Positions 30,001 through 40,441 of a stretch of DNA of 64,000 nucleotides are shown piece by piece (the first letter of the stretch is position 1; each line of letters begins with the position of its first letter). The translations under genes and the position numbers were made by a program. A model generated the notes under the pieces. The model saw only the letters and a program-made list of their open reading frames with translations. It was not told where the DNA came from and did not search any database. The stretch is from contig JBBBDQ010001287.1 of NCBI GenBank assembly GCA_037127315.1, positions 4,276,501 through 4,340,500 on the forward strand, read 5' to 3'. This DNA is from Ascarosepion bandense (taxonomy: Eukaryota > Mollusca > Cephalopoda > Sepiida > Sepiidae).

Positions 30001-33000
30001 AATAACAACAAAGACGCTCATATTATGTGCCTTTTTTCACCATTGTGAATAAAGTGATATGGGTAATGCAAGTTTCTGAATGTTCTTTCTATATATTTTT
30101 CTTCTTTTGTTAAATATTGGGGGCTGTATTCTTAGTGCTCTTAAGAATAAACCTATAATAATACCAGATTTGATTTTGGAAGAGTGACTAGATATCATAT
30201 TACACAAAAATAACAACAAAGACGCTCATATTATGTGCCTTTCTTTTTGCATTGTGAATAAGTGATATAGACAATACGAAGTTTCTGAATGTTCTTTCTA
30301 TATATTTTTCTTCTTTTGTTAAATACTGGGGGCTGCATATTCTTAGTGCTCTTAGAATAAACCTATAATAATACCAGATTTGATTTTGGAAGAGTGACTA
30401 GATATCATATTACACAAAAATAACAACAAAGACGCTCATATTATGTGCCTTTCTTTTTTGCATTGTGAATAAAGTGATATGGGTAATGCAAGTTTCTGAA
30501 TGTTCTTTCTATATATTTTTCTTCTTTTGTTAAATACTGGGGGCTGCATATTCTTAGTGCTCTTAAGAATAAACCTATAATAATACCAGATTTGATTTTG
30601 GAAGAGTGACTAGATATCATATTGCACAAAAATAACAACAAAGACGCTCATATTATGTGCCTTTCTTTTTGCATTTGTGAAGTAAAGTGATATGGGTAAT
30701 GCAAGTTTCTGAATGTTCTTTCTATGTATTTTCTTCTTTTGTTAAATACTGGGGGCTGCATATTCTTAGTGCTCTTAAGAATAAACCTATAATAATACCA
30801 GATTTGATTTTGGAAGAGTGACTAGATATCATATTACACAAAAATAACAACAAAGACGCTCATATTATGTGCCTTTCTTTTTGCATTAGTCGTGATATGG
30901 GTAATGCAAGTTTCTGAATGTTCTTTCTATATATTTTTCTTCTTTTGTTAAATACTGGGGGCTGCATATTCTTAGTGCTCTTAAGAATAAACCTATAATA
31001 ATACCAGATTTGATTTTGGAAGAGTGACTAGATATCATAATACACAAAAATAACAACAAAGACGCTCATATTATGTGCCTTTCTTTTTGCATTGTGAGTA
31101 AAGTGATATGGGTAATACAGGATTTCTGAATGTTCTTTCTATATATTTTCTTCTTTTGTTAAATACTGGGGGCTGCATATTCTTAGTGCTCTTAAGAATA
31201 AACCTATAATAATACCAGATTTGATTTTGGAAAGTGACTAGATATCATATTACACAAAAATAACAACAAAGACGCTCATATTATGTGCCTTTCTTTTTGC
31301 ATTGTGAATAAAGTGATATGGGTAATGCAAGTTTCTGAATGTTCTTTCTATATATTTTTCTTCTTTTGTTAAATACTGGGGGCTGCATATTCTTAGTGCT
31401 CTTAAGAATAAACCTATAATAATACTGCTTGATTTTGGAAGAGTGACTAGATATCATATTACACAAAAATAACAACAAAGACGCTCATATTATGTGCCTT
31501 TCTTTTTGCATTGTGAATGAAGTGATATGGAGTAATGCAAGTTTCTGAATGTTCTTTCTATGTATTTTTCTTCTTTTGTTAAATACTGGGGCTGCATATT
31601 CTTAGTGTAACAACCCAAGAATAAACCTATAATAATACCAGATTTGATTTTGGAAAAGTGACTAGATATCATATTACACAAAAATAACAACAAAGACGCT
31701 CATATTATGTGCCTTTCTTTTTTTGCATTGTGAATAAAGTGATATGGGTAATGCAAGTTTCTGAATGTTCTTTCTATGTATTTTTCTTCTTTTGTTAAAT
31801 ACTGGCGGCTGCATATTCTTAGCCTAAGAATAAACTCATAATAATACCAGATTTGATTTTGGAAGAGGGATTTGCTATCATATTACACAAAAATAACAAC
31901 AAAGTCATATTATATTTTTCTTTTGCATTGTGAATAAAGTGACATGGGTAATGCAAGTTTTGTTCTTTCTATGTATTTTCTTCTTTTGTTAAATACTGGG
32001 GGCTGCATATTCTTAGTGCTCTAAGAATAAACCTATAATAATACCAGATTTGATTTTGGAAGAGTGACTAGATATCATATTACACAAAAATAACAACAAA
32101 GACGCTCATATTATGTGCCTTTCTTTTTGCATTGTGAGCAGTATGATATGGGTAATGCAAGTTTCTGAATGTTCTTTCTATATATTTTTCTTCTTTGTTA
32201 AATACTGGGGCTGCATATTCTTAGTGCTCTTAAGAATAAACCTATAATAATACCAGATTTGATTTTGGAAGAGTGACTAGATATCATATTACACAGAAAA
32301 TAACAACAAAGAGCGTTCATATTATGTGCCTTTCTTTTGCATTGTGAGTAAAGTGATATGGGTAATGCAAGTTTCTGAATGTTCTTTCTATGTATTTTTC
32401 TTTGTTAAATACTGGGGCTGCATATTCTTAGTGCTTCAAGAATAAACCTATAATAATACCGCAGGATTTGGATTTTGGAAGAGTGACTAGATATCATATT
32501 ACACAAAAATAACAACAAAGACGCTCATATTATGTGCCTTTCTTTTTGCATTGTGAGTAAAAGTGATATGGGTAATGCAAGTTTCTGAATGTTCTTCTAT
32601 ATATTTTTCTTCTTTGTTAAATACTGGGGGCTTATATTCTTAGTGCTCTTAAGAATAAACTATATACACTGGATTTGATTTTGGAAGGGTGACTAGATAT
32701 CATATTACAATGTACAGCACAAAAGACGCTCATATTATGTGCCTTTCTTTTTGCATTGTGAATAAAGTGATATGGGTAATGCAAGTTTCTGGAATGTTCT
32801 TTCTATATATTTTTCTTCTTTTTGTTAAATATTAAATGCATATTCTTAGTGCTCTTAAGAATAAACTCATAATAATACCAGATTTGATTTTGGAAGAGTG
32901 ACTAGATATCATATTACACAAAATAACAACAAAGACGCTCATATTATGTGCCTTTTTTGCATTGTGAATAAAGCGATAAGGGTAATGGTAAGTTTAATGT

Positions 33001-36000
33001 TCTTTCTATATATTTTTCTTCTTTGTTAAATATTGGGGCTGCATATTCTAGTTTTAAGAATAAACCTATAATAATACCAGATTTGATTTTGGTAGCAAGG
33101 ATTCAGGATATCGCACATACAAAAATAACAACAGCGATGCCTATATTATGTGCCTTTTTTGGTATTGTGAATAAAGTGATATGGGTAATGCAAGTTTCTG
33201 AATGTGCTTTCTATATATTTTTCTTCTTTGTTAAATAAATGCATATCTAGTGCTCTTAAGAATAAACCTATAATAATACCAGATTTGATTTTGGAAGAGT
33301 GACTAGATATCATATTACACAAAATAACAACAAAGACGCTCATATTATGTGCCTTTCTTTTTGCATTGTGAGTAAAGATATGGTAATGCAAGTTTCTGAA
33401 TGTTCTTTCTATATATTTTTTTCTTCTTTTATAATAAATGTATTCTAGTGCTTCAATAAACCATAATAATACCAGATTTGATCTTTGAAGAGTGACTAGA
33501 TATCATATTACACAAAAAAATAACAACAAAGACGTGCTCATATTATGTGCCTTTCTTTGCATTGTGAATAAAGTGATAAGGGTAATGCAAGTTTCTGAAT
33601 GTTCTTTTTCTATATATTTTTCTTCTTTGTTAAATACTGGGGCTGCATATTCTTAGTGCCTAAGAATAAACCTATAATAATACCAGATTTGATTTTGAAG
33701 AGTGACTAGATATCATATTACACAAAATAACAACAAAGATGCCCAAGTATTATGTGCCTTTCTTTTTGCATTGTGAATAAAGTGATAAGGGTAATGCAAG
33801 TTTCTGAATGTTCTTCCTATATATTTTTCTTCTTTGTTAAATACTTGGGGCTGCATATTCTTAGTGCTCTTAAGAATAAACCTATAATAATACCAGATTT
33901 GATTTGGAAGAGTGACTAGATATCATATTACACAAAAATAACAACAAAGACGCTCATATTATGTGCTCTTCTTTTTGCATTGTGAATAAAGTGATATGGG
34001 TAATGCAAGTTTCTGAATGTTCTTTCTATATATTTTTCTTCTTTTGTTAAATACTGGGGGCTGCATATTCTTAGTGCTCTTAAGAATAAACCTATAATAA
34101 TACCAGATTTGATTTTGGAAGAGTGACTAGGATATCATATTATTACCAGCAACAAGCATTTTTCATATTATGTGCCTTTCTTTTGCATTGTGAATAAAGT
34201 GATATGGGTAATGCAAGTTTCTGAATGTTCTCTTCATATATTTTTCTTTCTTTGTTAAATACTGGGGGCTGCATATTCTTAGTGCTCTTAAGAATAAACC
34301 TATAATAATACCAGATTTGATTTTGGAAGAGTGACTAGATATCATATTACACAAAAATAACAACAAAGACGCCTGCAGACATGTGCCTTTCTTTTTGTGC
34401 ATTGTGAGTAATGTGATATGGGTAATGCAAGTTTCTGAATGTTCTTTCTATGTATTTTTCTTCTTTTGTTAAATACTGGGGGCTGCATATTCTTAGTGCT
34501 CTTAAGAATAAACCTATAATAATACCAGATTTGATTTTGGAAGAGTGACTAGATATCATATTACACAAAAATAACAACAAAGACGCTCATATTATGTGCC
34601 TTTCTTTTTGCATTGTGAGTAAAGTGATATGGGTAATGCAAGTTTCTGAATGTTCTTTCTATATATTTTTCTTCTTTTGTTAAATACTGGGGGCTGCATA
34701 TTCTTAGTGCTCTTAAGAATAAACCTATAATAATACCAGATTTGATTTTGGAAGAGTGACTAGATATCATATTACACAAAAATAACAACAAAGACGCTCA
34801 TATTATGTGCCTTTCTTTTTGCATTGTGAGTAAAGTGATATGGGTAATGCAAGTTTCTGAATGTTCTTTCTATATATTTTTCTTCTTTTGTTAAATACTG
34901 GGGGCTGCATATTCTTAGTGCTCTTAAGAATAAACCTATAATAATACCAGATTTGATTTTGGAAGAGTGACTAGATATCATATTACACAAAAATAACAAC
35001 AAAGACGCTCATATTATGTGCCTTTCTTTTTGCATTGTGAATAAAGTGATATGGGTAATGCAAGTTTCTGAATGTTCTTTCTATGTATTTTTCTTCTTTT
35101 GTTAAATACTGGGGGCTGCATATTCTTAGTGCTCTTAAGAATAAACCTATAATAATACCAGATTTGATTTTGGAAGAGTGACTAGATATCATATTACACA
35201 AAAATAACAACAAAGACGCTCATATTATGTGCCTTTCTTTTTGCATTGTGAATAAAGTGATATGGGTAATGCAAGTTTCTGAATGTTCTTTCTATGTATT
35301 TTTCTTCTTTTGTTAAATACTGGGGGCTGCATATTCTTAGTGCTCTTAAGAATAAACCTATAATAATACCAGATTTGATTTTGGAAGAGTGACTAGATAT
35401 CATATTACACAAAAATAACAACAAAGACGCTCATATTATGTGCCTTTCTTTTTGCATTGTGAATAAAGTGATATGGGTAATGCAAGTTTCTGAATGTTCT
35501 TTCTATGTATTTTTCTTCTTTTGTTAAATACTGGCGGCTGCATATTCTTAGTGCTCTTAAGAATAAACCTATAATAATACCAGATTTGATTTGGGAAGAG
35601 TGACTAGATATCATATTACACAAAAATAACAACAAAGACGCTCATATTATGTGCCTTTTGCATTAGACAAAGTGATATGGGTAATGCAAGTTTCTGAATG
35701 TTCTCTTTTTTCTATGTATTTTTCTTTCTTTGTTAAATACTGGGGGCTGCATATTCTTAGTGCTCTTAAGAATAAACCTATAATAATACCAGATTTGATT
35801 TGAAAGAGTGACTAGATATCATATTACACAAAATAACAACAAAGATTTTTCCATATTATGTGCCTTTCTTTTGCATTGTGAGTAAAGTGATATGTAATGC
35901 AAGTTTCTTGAATGTTCTTTCTATATATTTTCTTCTTTTGTTAAATACTGGGGGCTGCATATTCTTAGTGCTCTTAAGAATAAACCTATAATAATACCAG

Positions 36001-38360
36001 ATTTGATTTTGGAAGAGTGACTAGATATCATATTACACAAAATAACAACAAAGACGCTCATATTATGTGCCTTTCTTTTGCATTGTGAATAAAGTGATAT
36101 GGGTAATGCAAGTTTCTGAATGTTCTTTCTATGTATTTTTCTTTCTTTGTTAAATACTGGGGGCTGTATTTTCATTCTTAGTGCTCTTAAGAATAAACCT
36201 ATAATAATACCAGATTTGATTTCAAAGAGTGACTAGATATCATATTACACAAAAATAACAACAAAGACGCTCATATTATGTGCCTTTCTTTTGCATTGTG
36301 AGTAAAGTGATATGGGTAATGCAAGTTTCTGAATGTTCTTTTTCATATATTTTTCTTCTTTTGTTAAATACTGGGGGCTGCATATTCTTAGTGCTCTTTA
36401 AGAATAAACCTATAATAATACCAGATTTGATTTTGGGAAGAGTGACTAGATATCATATTACACAAAAATAACAACAAAGACGCTCATATTATGTGCCTTT
36501 CTTTTGCATTGTGAGTAAAGTGATATGGGTAATGCAAGTTTCTGAATGTTCTTTCTATGTATTTTTTCTTTCTTTGTTAAATACTGGGGCTGCATATTCT
36601 TAGTGCTCTTAAGAATAAACCTATAATAATACCAGATTTGATTTTGGAAGAGTGACTAGATATCATATTACACAAAAATAACAACAAAGACGCTCATATT
36701 ATGTGCCTTTCTTTTTTGCATTGTGAGGCAAAGTGATATGGGTAATGCAAGTTTCTGAATGTTCTTTTCTATATATTTTTCTTCTTTTTGTTAAATACTG
36801 GGGGCTGCATATTCTTAGTGCTCTTAAGAATAAACCTATAATAATACCAGATTTGATTTTGGAAGGGTGACTAGATATCATATTACACAAAAATAACAAC
36901 AAAGACGCTCATATTATGTGCCTTTCTTTTGCATTGTGAATAAAGTGATATGGGTAATGCAAGTTTCTGAATGTTCTTTCTATATATTTTTCTTCTTTTG
37001 TTAAATATTGGGGGCTGCATATTCTTAGTGCTCTTAAGAATAAACCTATAATAATACCAGATTTGATTTGAAGAGTGATCAGATATCATATTACACAAAA
37101 ATAACAACAAAGACGCTCATATTATGTGCCTTTCTTTTTTGCATTGTAGAATAAAGTGATATGGGTAATGCAAGTTTCTAACGTTCTTTCTATATATTTT
37201 TTCTTCTTTTGTTAAATACTGGGGCTGCATATTCTAGCTCTTAAGAATAAACCTATAATAATACCAGATTTGATTTGAAGGGTGACTAGATATCATATTA
37301 CACAAAAATAACAACAAAGACGCTCATATTATGTGCCTTTCTTTTGCATTGTGAATAAAGTATTAAGTGGGTAATGCAAGTTTCTGAATGTGCTTTTCAT
37401 ATATTTTTCTTCTTTGTTAAATACTGGGGGCTGCATATTCTTAGTGCTCTAAGAATAAACCTATAATAATACCAGATTTGATTTGGAAGAGTGACTAGAT
37501 ATCATATTACACAAAATAACAACAAAGACGCTCATATTATGTGCCTTTCTTTTGCATTGTGAGTAAAGTGATATGGGTAATGCAAGTTTCTGAATGTTCT
37601 TCTATATTTTTCTTCTTTGTTAAATACTGGGGCTGCATATTCTTGTGCTCTTAAGAATAAACCTATAATAATACCAGATTTGATTTTGAAGAGTGACTAG
37701 ATATCATATTACACAAAAATAACAACAAAGACGCTCATATTATGTGCCTTTCTTTTTGCATTGTGAATAAAGTGATATGGGTAATGCAAGTTTTCTGAAT
37801 GTTCTTTCTATATATTTTTCTTTCTTTGTTAAATACTGGGGCTGCATATTCTTAGTGCTCTTAAGAATAAACCTATAATAATACCAGATTTGATTTTGGA
37901 AGAGTGACTAGATATCATATTACACAAAAATAACAACAAAGACGCTCATATTATGTGCCTTTCTTTTTGCATTGTGAATAAAGTGATATGGGTAATGCAA
38001 GTTTCTGAATGTTCTTTCTATATATTTTTCTTCTTTTGTTAAATACTGGGGCTGCATATTCTTAGTGCTCTTAAGAATAAACCTATAATAATACCAGATT
38101 TGATTTTGGAAGAGTGACTAGATATCATATTACACAAAATAACAACAAAGACGCTCATATTATGTGCCTTTCTTTTGCATTGTGAATAAAGTGATAAGGT
38201 AATGCAAGTTTCTGAATGTTCTTTCTATATATTTTTCTTCTTTTGTTAAATACTGGGGCTGCATATTCTTAGTGCTCTAAGAATAAACCTATAATAATAC
38301 CAGATTTGGATTTTGGAAGAGTGACTTGTAGATATCATATTACACAAAAATAACAACAAA
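1..38360 (+). repeat. 211-bp AT-rich satellite, head-to-tail array of about 180 copies
   Basis: The same unit recurs without a break from the first base to 38360. Clean neighbouring copies are exactly 211 bp apart, for example in 6846-7490 and 34561-35635. Landmarks within the unit, in order, are GACGCTCATATTATGTGCC, a pyrimidine-rich stretch ending TTCTTCTTTTGTTAAATAC, the G-run CTGGGGGCTGCATATTC, CTCTTAAGAATAAACC, GGAAGAGTGACTAGATATC and an A-rich end ACAAAAATAACAACAAA. Consensus G+C is about 30%, with a single CpG (in GACGCT). One EcoRV site (GATATC) and one AflII site (CTTAAG) occur per unit. All copies have the same orientation and I saw no foreign insertion. The 66-76-residue minus-strand frames that recur every unit are by-products: 211 is not a multiple of 3, so each frame closes within about one unit. 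No function is evident; centromeric, subtelomeric or interstitial heterochromatin are all possible. The array continues beyond the left edge. Confidence 0.97.
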
Positions 38361-38435
38361 CTCGATTTTGACGTCTACAGAAAAGCTACCAACAAAAACG
38401 ACCTGATAAATTTCTACTCCAGTCACTCTTCCAGA
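38361..38435 (+). pseudogene. Penelope-like element reverse transcriptase fragment
   Basis: Directly after the last satellite base the frame reads LDFDVYRKATNKNDLINFYS and then SHSSR before a TAA stop at 38436. The pattern 'F-x-VYRK-x-T-x(4)-L-x-F-x-S-x-H' is the conserved block near the end of the RT domain in Penelope-like elements. Only about 25 residues survive, with no RT catalytic motif upstream because the satellite begins there, and stops follow. A GIY-YIG domain of the same element class lies about 600 bp downstream on the same strand, so both may come from one decayed element. The identification rests on a short motif but is specific. Confidence 0.7.
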
Positions 38436-38438
38436 TAA

Positions 38439-38699
38439 TTCAGATAAAATTTACTGAGAAAACAGCCATTTTCAAAATGTCATTTTAAAACAGAGAATGA
38501 AGAAAATTCTAAGCTCAGAGGTTAGTTTAGATAAAGCAAGGGGTTGGGGGAAGGAGTTAGTAGTAATTATTCCTTAGTAGTGGGAGGTATGTGGCCTGAC
38601 CCTAGGGTTAGCAGGGTAGGTGGTGTGAACATAACTGCTAGGTCATCTTTTTTAAAAGATTCTGAAATTTTTTATATCCTTTTCAGAAAATAATAAAAT
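38439..38699. other. No gene recognised
   Basis: Stop-rich sequence between the PLE RT fragment and a microsatellite. It contains a purine-rich patch near 38536-38560 and a single CCCTAGGGTTAG-like motif near 38600. I see no repeat copy elsewhere in the window. Confidence 0.5.
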
Positions 38700-38712
38700 A
38701 CACACACACACA

Positions 38713-38745
<33 letters not shown>
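38700..38745. repeat. (CA)n followed by (TA)n microsatellite
   Basis: About six CA dinucleotides at 38701-38713 run into about 15 TA dinucleotides. Confidence 0.95.
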
Positions 38746-38749
<4 letters not shown>

Positions 38750-38835
38750 CCAATATAAAAAACAAAACATTATTCTTGAATGATTGTTCAATACGGATTA
38801 AAGCAAATAATATTTATTCAAAATTTATAATATAA

Positions 38836-38986
38836 GTATGTTATAACATCAAAACAAAGTAGCTATTTCATTTCAATATTTCTTGTGTCTTATCAAGTGA
38901 TTAGGTTACTTGAAAAGGTCACTTACCAGGACACAAAACACAAGTGTTAAAACAAAATAGCTACTTTGTCGTAATGTTATATACCT
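38836..38986. repeat. Imperfect inverted repeat with arms of about 55 bp
   Basis: The left arm (38836-38890) and the reverse complement of the right arm (about 38931-38986) share the core ACAAAGTAGCTATTT, flanking TATAAC motifs and a terminal CTTGTG...TGTGT motif. The roughly 40-bp spacer itself contains the near-palindrome TCAAGTGATTAGGTTACTTGA. It is foldback or MITE-like and carries no coding sequence. It sits between the two PLE fragments and may be a small insertion. Confidence 0.6.
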
Positions 38987-39027
38987 ATATTGTAAATTTG
39001 TATATATATATATGTATAGTCTATAGT

Positions 39028-39384
39028 GTCAAAGTCTATACAGACAAAAATGACCCGAAACCTAAAACTTATATTGGGGCTACACATGACACATTTAAAC
39101 GTAGGTTTTATAATCATAGAAGTTCTTTCAGGTACGAAAAATATAGCCACAGTACTGCGTTTGCTTTGCATGTGTGGAAAGTTAAAAAATATCATTAAAA
39201 AAGATCCCATTCTTAAATGGGAGATATTAAAAAATGTTCGAACTACAAAGTAGGTTGTAAGTTTTGCATATTATGCGGTGAAGAAAAATTAGCCATAGCG
39301 CTGTTTGAACCCGCGTGGGACTTGCTCAATTCAAAAACAGAAATCCTGAATAAATGTAAACACGTAAAAAATTGCTTACTCAAA
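39028..39384 (+). pseudogene. GIY-YIG endonuclease domain of a Penelope-like element, two frameshifts
   Basis: The frame opens with KTYIGATHDTFKRRFYNH, which gives the YIG motif at about 39070 followed by the F-K-x-R-F/Y-x-N-H block of GIY-YIG domains in Penelope-like elements. Next comes YSHSTAFALHVWKVK, matching the usual 'ST-x-L-S-x-H-IW-x-LK' block. The frame stops at 39196. The expected continuation (KKDPILKWEILKNV, ending near 39240) lies in the +2 frame. The reading then returns to the first frame for a Cys-rich segment (GCKFCILCGEEK), the LLNSKTEIL motif and KCKHVKNCLL, which is the family's C-terminal end. All family blocks are therefore present in order but need two frame changes, so the copy is dead. 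An AATAAA lies at 39413. The known role of this domain is target nicking during PLE retrotransposition. Confidence 0.85.
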
Positions 39385-39499
39385 TTGTTTTTTTTTTTGT
39401 TGTTGTTGTTGAAATAAAGGTTGTTTTACCCTTCGTGATTTGGTTTCTTCTTCAATTGAGTTCTATACATTTCCTGGTTTAATCTTAACTGATAGCCTC

Positions 39500-39539
39500 T
39501 TGCCCTGAAGAACCGTTCGTGTGAAACCGCGGTAGGTGG
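39500..39539 (+). ncRNA. Hammerhead-ribozyme-like motif downstream of the PLE GIY-YIG domain
   Basis: Core elements in order are CTGAAGA at 39505-39511 (fits CUGANGA), a weak stem II (39512-39522), GAAA at 39523-39526, the self-complementary CCGCGG at 39527-39532 as a minimal stem III, then TA (GUA-type cleavage site). Stem I can form between TTGCC (39500-39504) and GGTGG (39535-39539), with three G-U wobbles. Hammerheads are known near PLE termini, and this one lies about 120 bp after the endonuclease stop, where a terminal repeat is expected. Stem II has only two clear pairs, so this is a candidate rather than a firm call. Confidence 0.4.
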
Positions 39540-39563
39540 TGGCTCAATTCTAGATTTTTGCAG

Positions 39564-39586
39564 TGTATATATATATATATATATAA

Positions 39587-39644
<58 letters not shown>

Positions 39645-39692
39645 AGTGTATATATATAATTATAAATATACACATATATATATATATATATT
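39564..39692. repeat. (TA)n-(TG)n-(TA)n compound microsatellite
   Basis: TA-rich tract 39564-39602, about 19 TG dinucleotides to 39641, then a second TA-rich stretch to 39692. Open frames reading Thr-His or Tyr-Ile runs here are by-products. Confidence 0.95.
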
Positions 39693-39786
39693 TGGTTTTT
39701 TGTATATATTATATTATTTTTGTATTATGTATGCGCGGTATTTATTTGGAAGCGCTCAAAATCAGTGATAGAGCTGACATAGTCAT

Positions 39787-39884
39787 ATAGATAGGTGTGA
39801 GTTTGTGACCCAGGGTTTCACGCTCTTGCGATCGTAAGAAAAACGACGACCGCAAGACCGTGAAAACCTGGGTCACAAACTCAC

Positions 39885-39894
<10 letters not shown>
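39787..39894. repeat. Foldback hairpin with 44-bp arms
   Basis: The left arm 39787-39830 and the reverse complement of 39851-39894 match at all but about three of 44 positions. The arms share TGTGAGTTTGTGACCCAGG and CTTGCG at the tip. The spacer (39831-39850) is 20 nt. The outer ends are ATAG/CTAT, continuous with the (CTAT)n microsatellite on the right. It is probably a foldback element or an old MITE; no coding sequence. Confidence 0.8.
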
Positions 39895-39922
<28 letters not shown>

Positions 39923-39942
39923 ATATATATATATATATATAT
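39885..39942. repeat. (CTAT)n then (TA)n microsatellite
   Basis: About nine CTAT units growing out of the right arm of the hairpin, followed by about 10 TA dinucleotides that lead into the next inverted repeat. Confidence 0.9.
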
Positions 39943-40197
39943 AATTATATGGTTATATATCAATTTTACATTGCGACATGGAAATTTCTATTTCGAGATA
40001 GGTTCTCATCATATCTCCATTCTGATTAGCCACACAAAAAAACACACACATACATTCACAGCAAACCAAAAGAATTTGTCATTTAAATGTAAATCATATG
40101 CACAACCACACCAACATTGCTTGATGATGAGAACCTATCCCGAAACATAGAAATTTCTATGTCGCAATGTAAAATTGATATATAACCATATAATTAT
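39941..40197. mobile_element. Inverted-repeat terminus of a PLE-like element (72/74-bp arms)
   Basis: The left arm 39941-40012 and the reverse complement of 40124-40197 share ATAATTATATGGTTATATAT, CAATTTTACATTGCGACAT, GAAATTTCTAT and AGGTTCTCATCAT, with a few substitutions and a 2-nt indel. The centre (about 110 bp) is non-coding. The right arm contains the 3' half of a hammerhead-like ribozyme (annotated separately) and the left arm carries a less complete copy on the minus strand. The motif GAGCACTGTTT about 57 bp beyond the right ribozyme also follows the hammerhead at 59069-59109, which links both to the same element group. Assignment to PLEs is inferred from the ribozyme and from the GIY-YIG fragment just upstream. 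Confidence 0.55.
40114..40170 (+). ncRNA. Hammerhead ribozyme-like motif, nearly complete
   Basis: All three helices and the core can be placed. Stem I is ACATTGC (40114-40120) paired perfectly with GCAATGT (40164-40170). The core is TTGATGA (40121-40127), which is CUGANGA with C3 changed to U. Stem II is GAGA (40129-40132) with TCCC (40138-40141), one mismatch that becomes a pair in the inverted copy, where TCTC is seen. GAAA is 40142-40145. Stem III is the perfect palindrome CATAGAAATTTCTATG (40146-40161), followed by TC (40162-40163), the U16.1-C17 cleavage position. A bulged T at 40128 and the C3-to-U change would weaken or abolish activity. Hammerheads are established components of Penelope-like elements and other small retroelements. 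Confidence 0.65.
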
Positions 40198-40338
40198 ATT
40201 ATATTAAGCTCTATAATACTCATTATATTGAGCACTGTTTATAATAAAATAAATGCCAGAGCACTCAAAATAAAAAAAACCTTGAGTCCTCTATACTTGG
40301 ATATATATATATATATATATATATGCTGAATTTTAAAG

Positions 40339-40441
40339 ATAGTTTTCTTCTTCTTCTTTGTGTCTTTACTTTTCAGGATGTAGGCGATCATGGCCTTCAA
40401 CGTCTCTCTATTCCTGGTGGCTCTTAGCACACTTTCTCCTG
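40339..40441 (-). pseudogene. RTE-like LINE 3' end (C-terminal 30 codons and tail)
   Basis: The minus strand reads VLRATRNRETLKAMIAYILK, the C-terminal block that also ends the larger LINE copies at 44493 and 60867. Homology stops at 40441, so this is a severely 5'-truncated copy. The family stop (TAG) is changed to AAG here, so the frame runs on into the (GAA)n tail and codes for a lysine run. A (TA)n tract lies just beyond at 40302-40324. Confidence 0.8.

Noticed and set aside
3524..37110. Dozens of 60-97-codon minus-strand frames beginning MLLFLCNMISS (and plus-strand counterparts) as a gene family
   Set aside because: They are translations of the 211-bp satellite. The period is not a multiple of 3, the frames close each unit, homopolymer indels shift them freely, and there is no sign of selection on the protein.
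1..38360. CENP-B box in the satellite
   Set aside because: The consensus has a single CpG and nothing resembling the TTCG...CGGG pattern; a centromeric role remains untested.
38595..38620. CCCTAGGGTTAG as telomeric repeat remnant
   Set aside because: Only about one and a half TTAGGG-like motifs, not in tandem.
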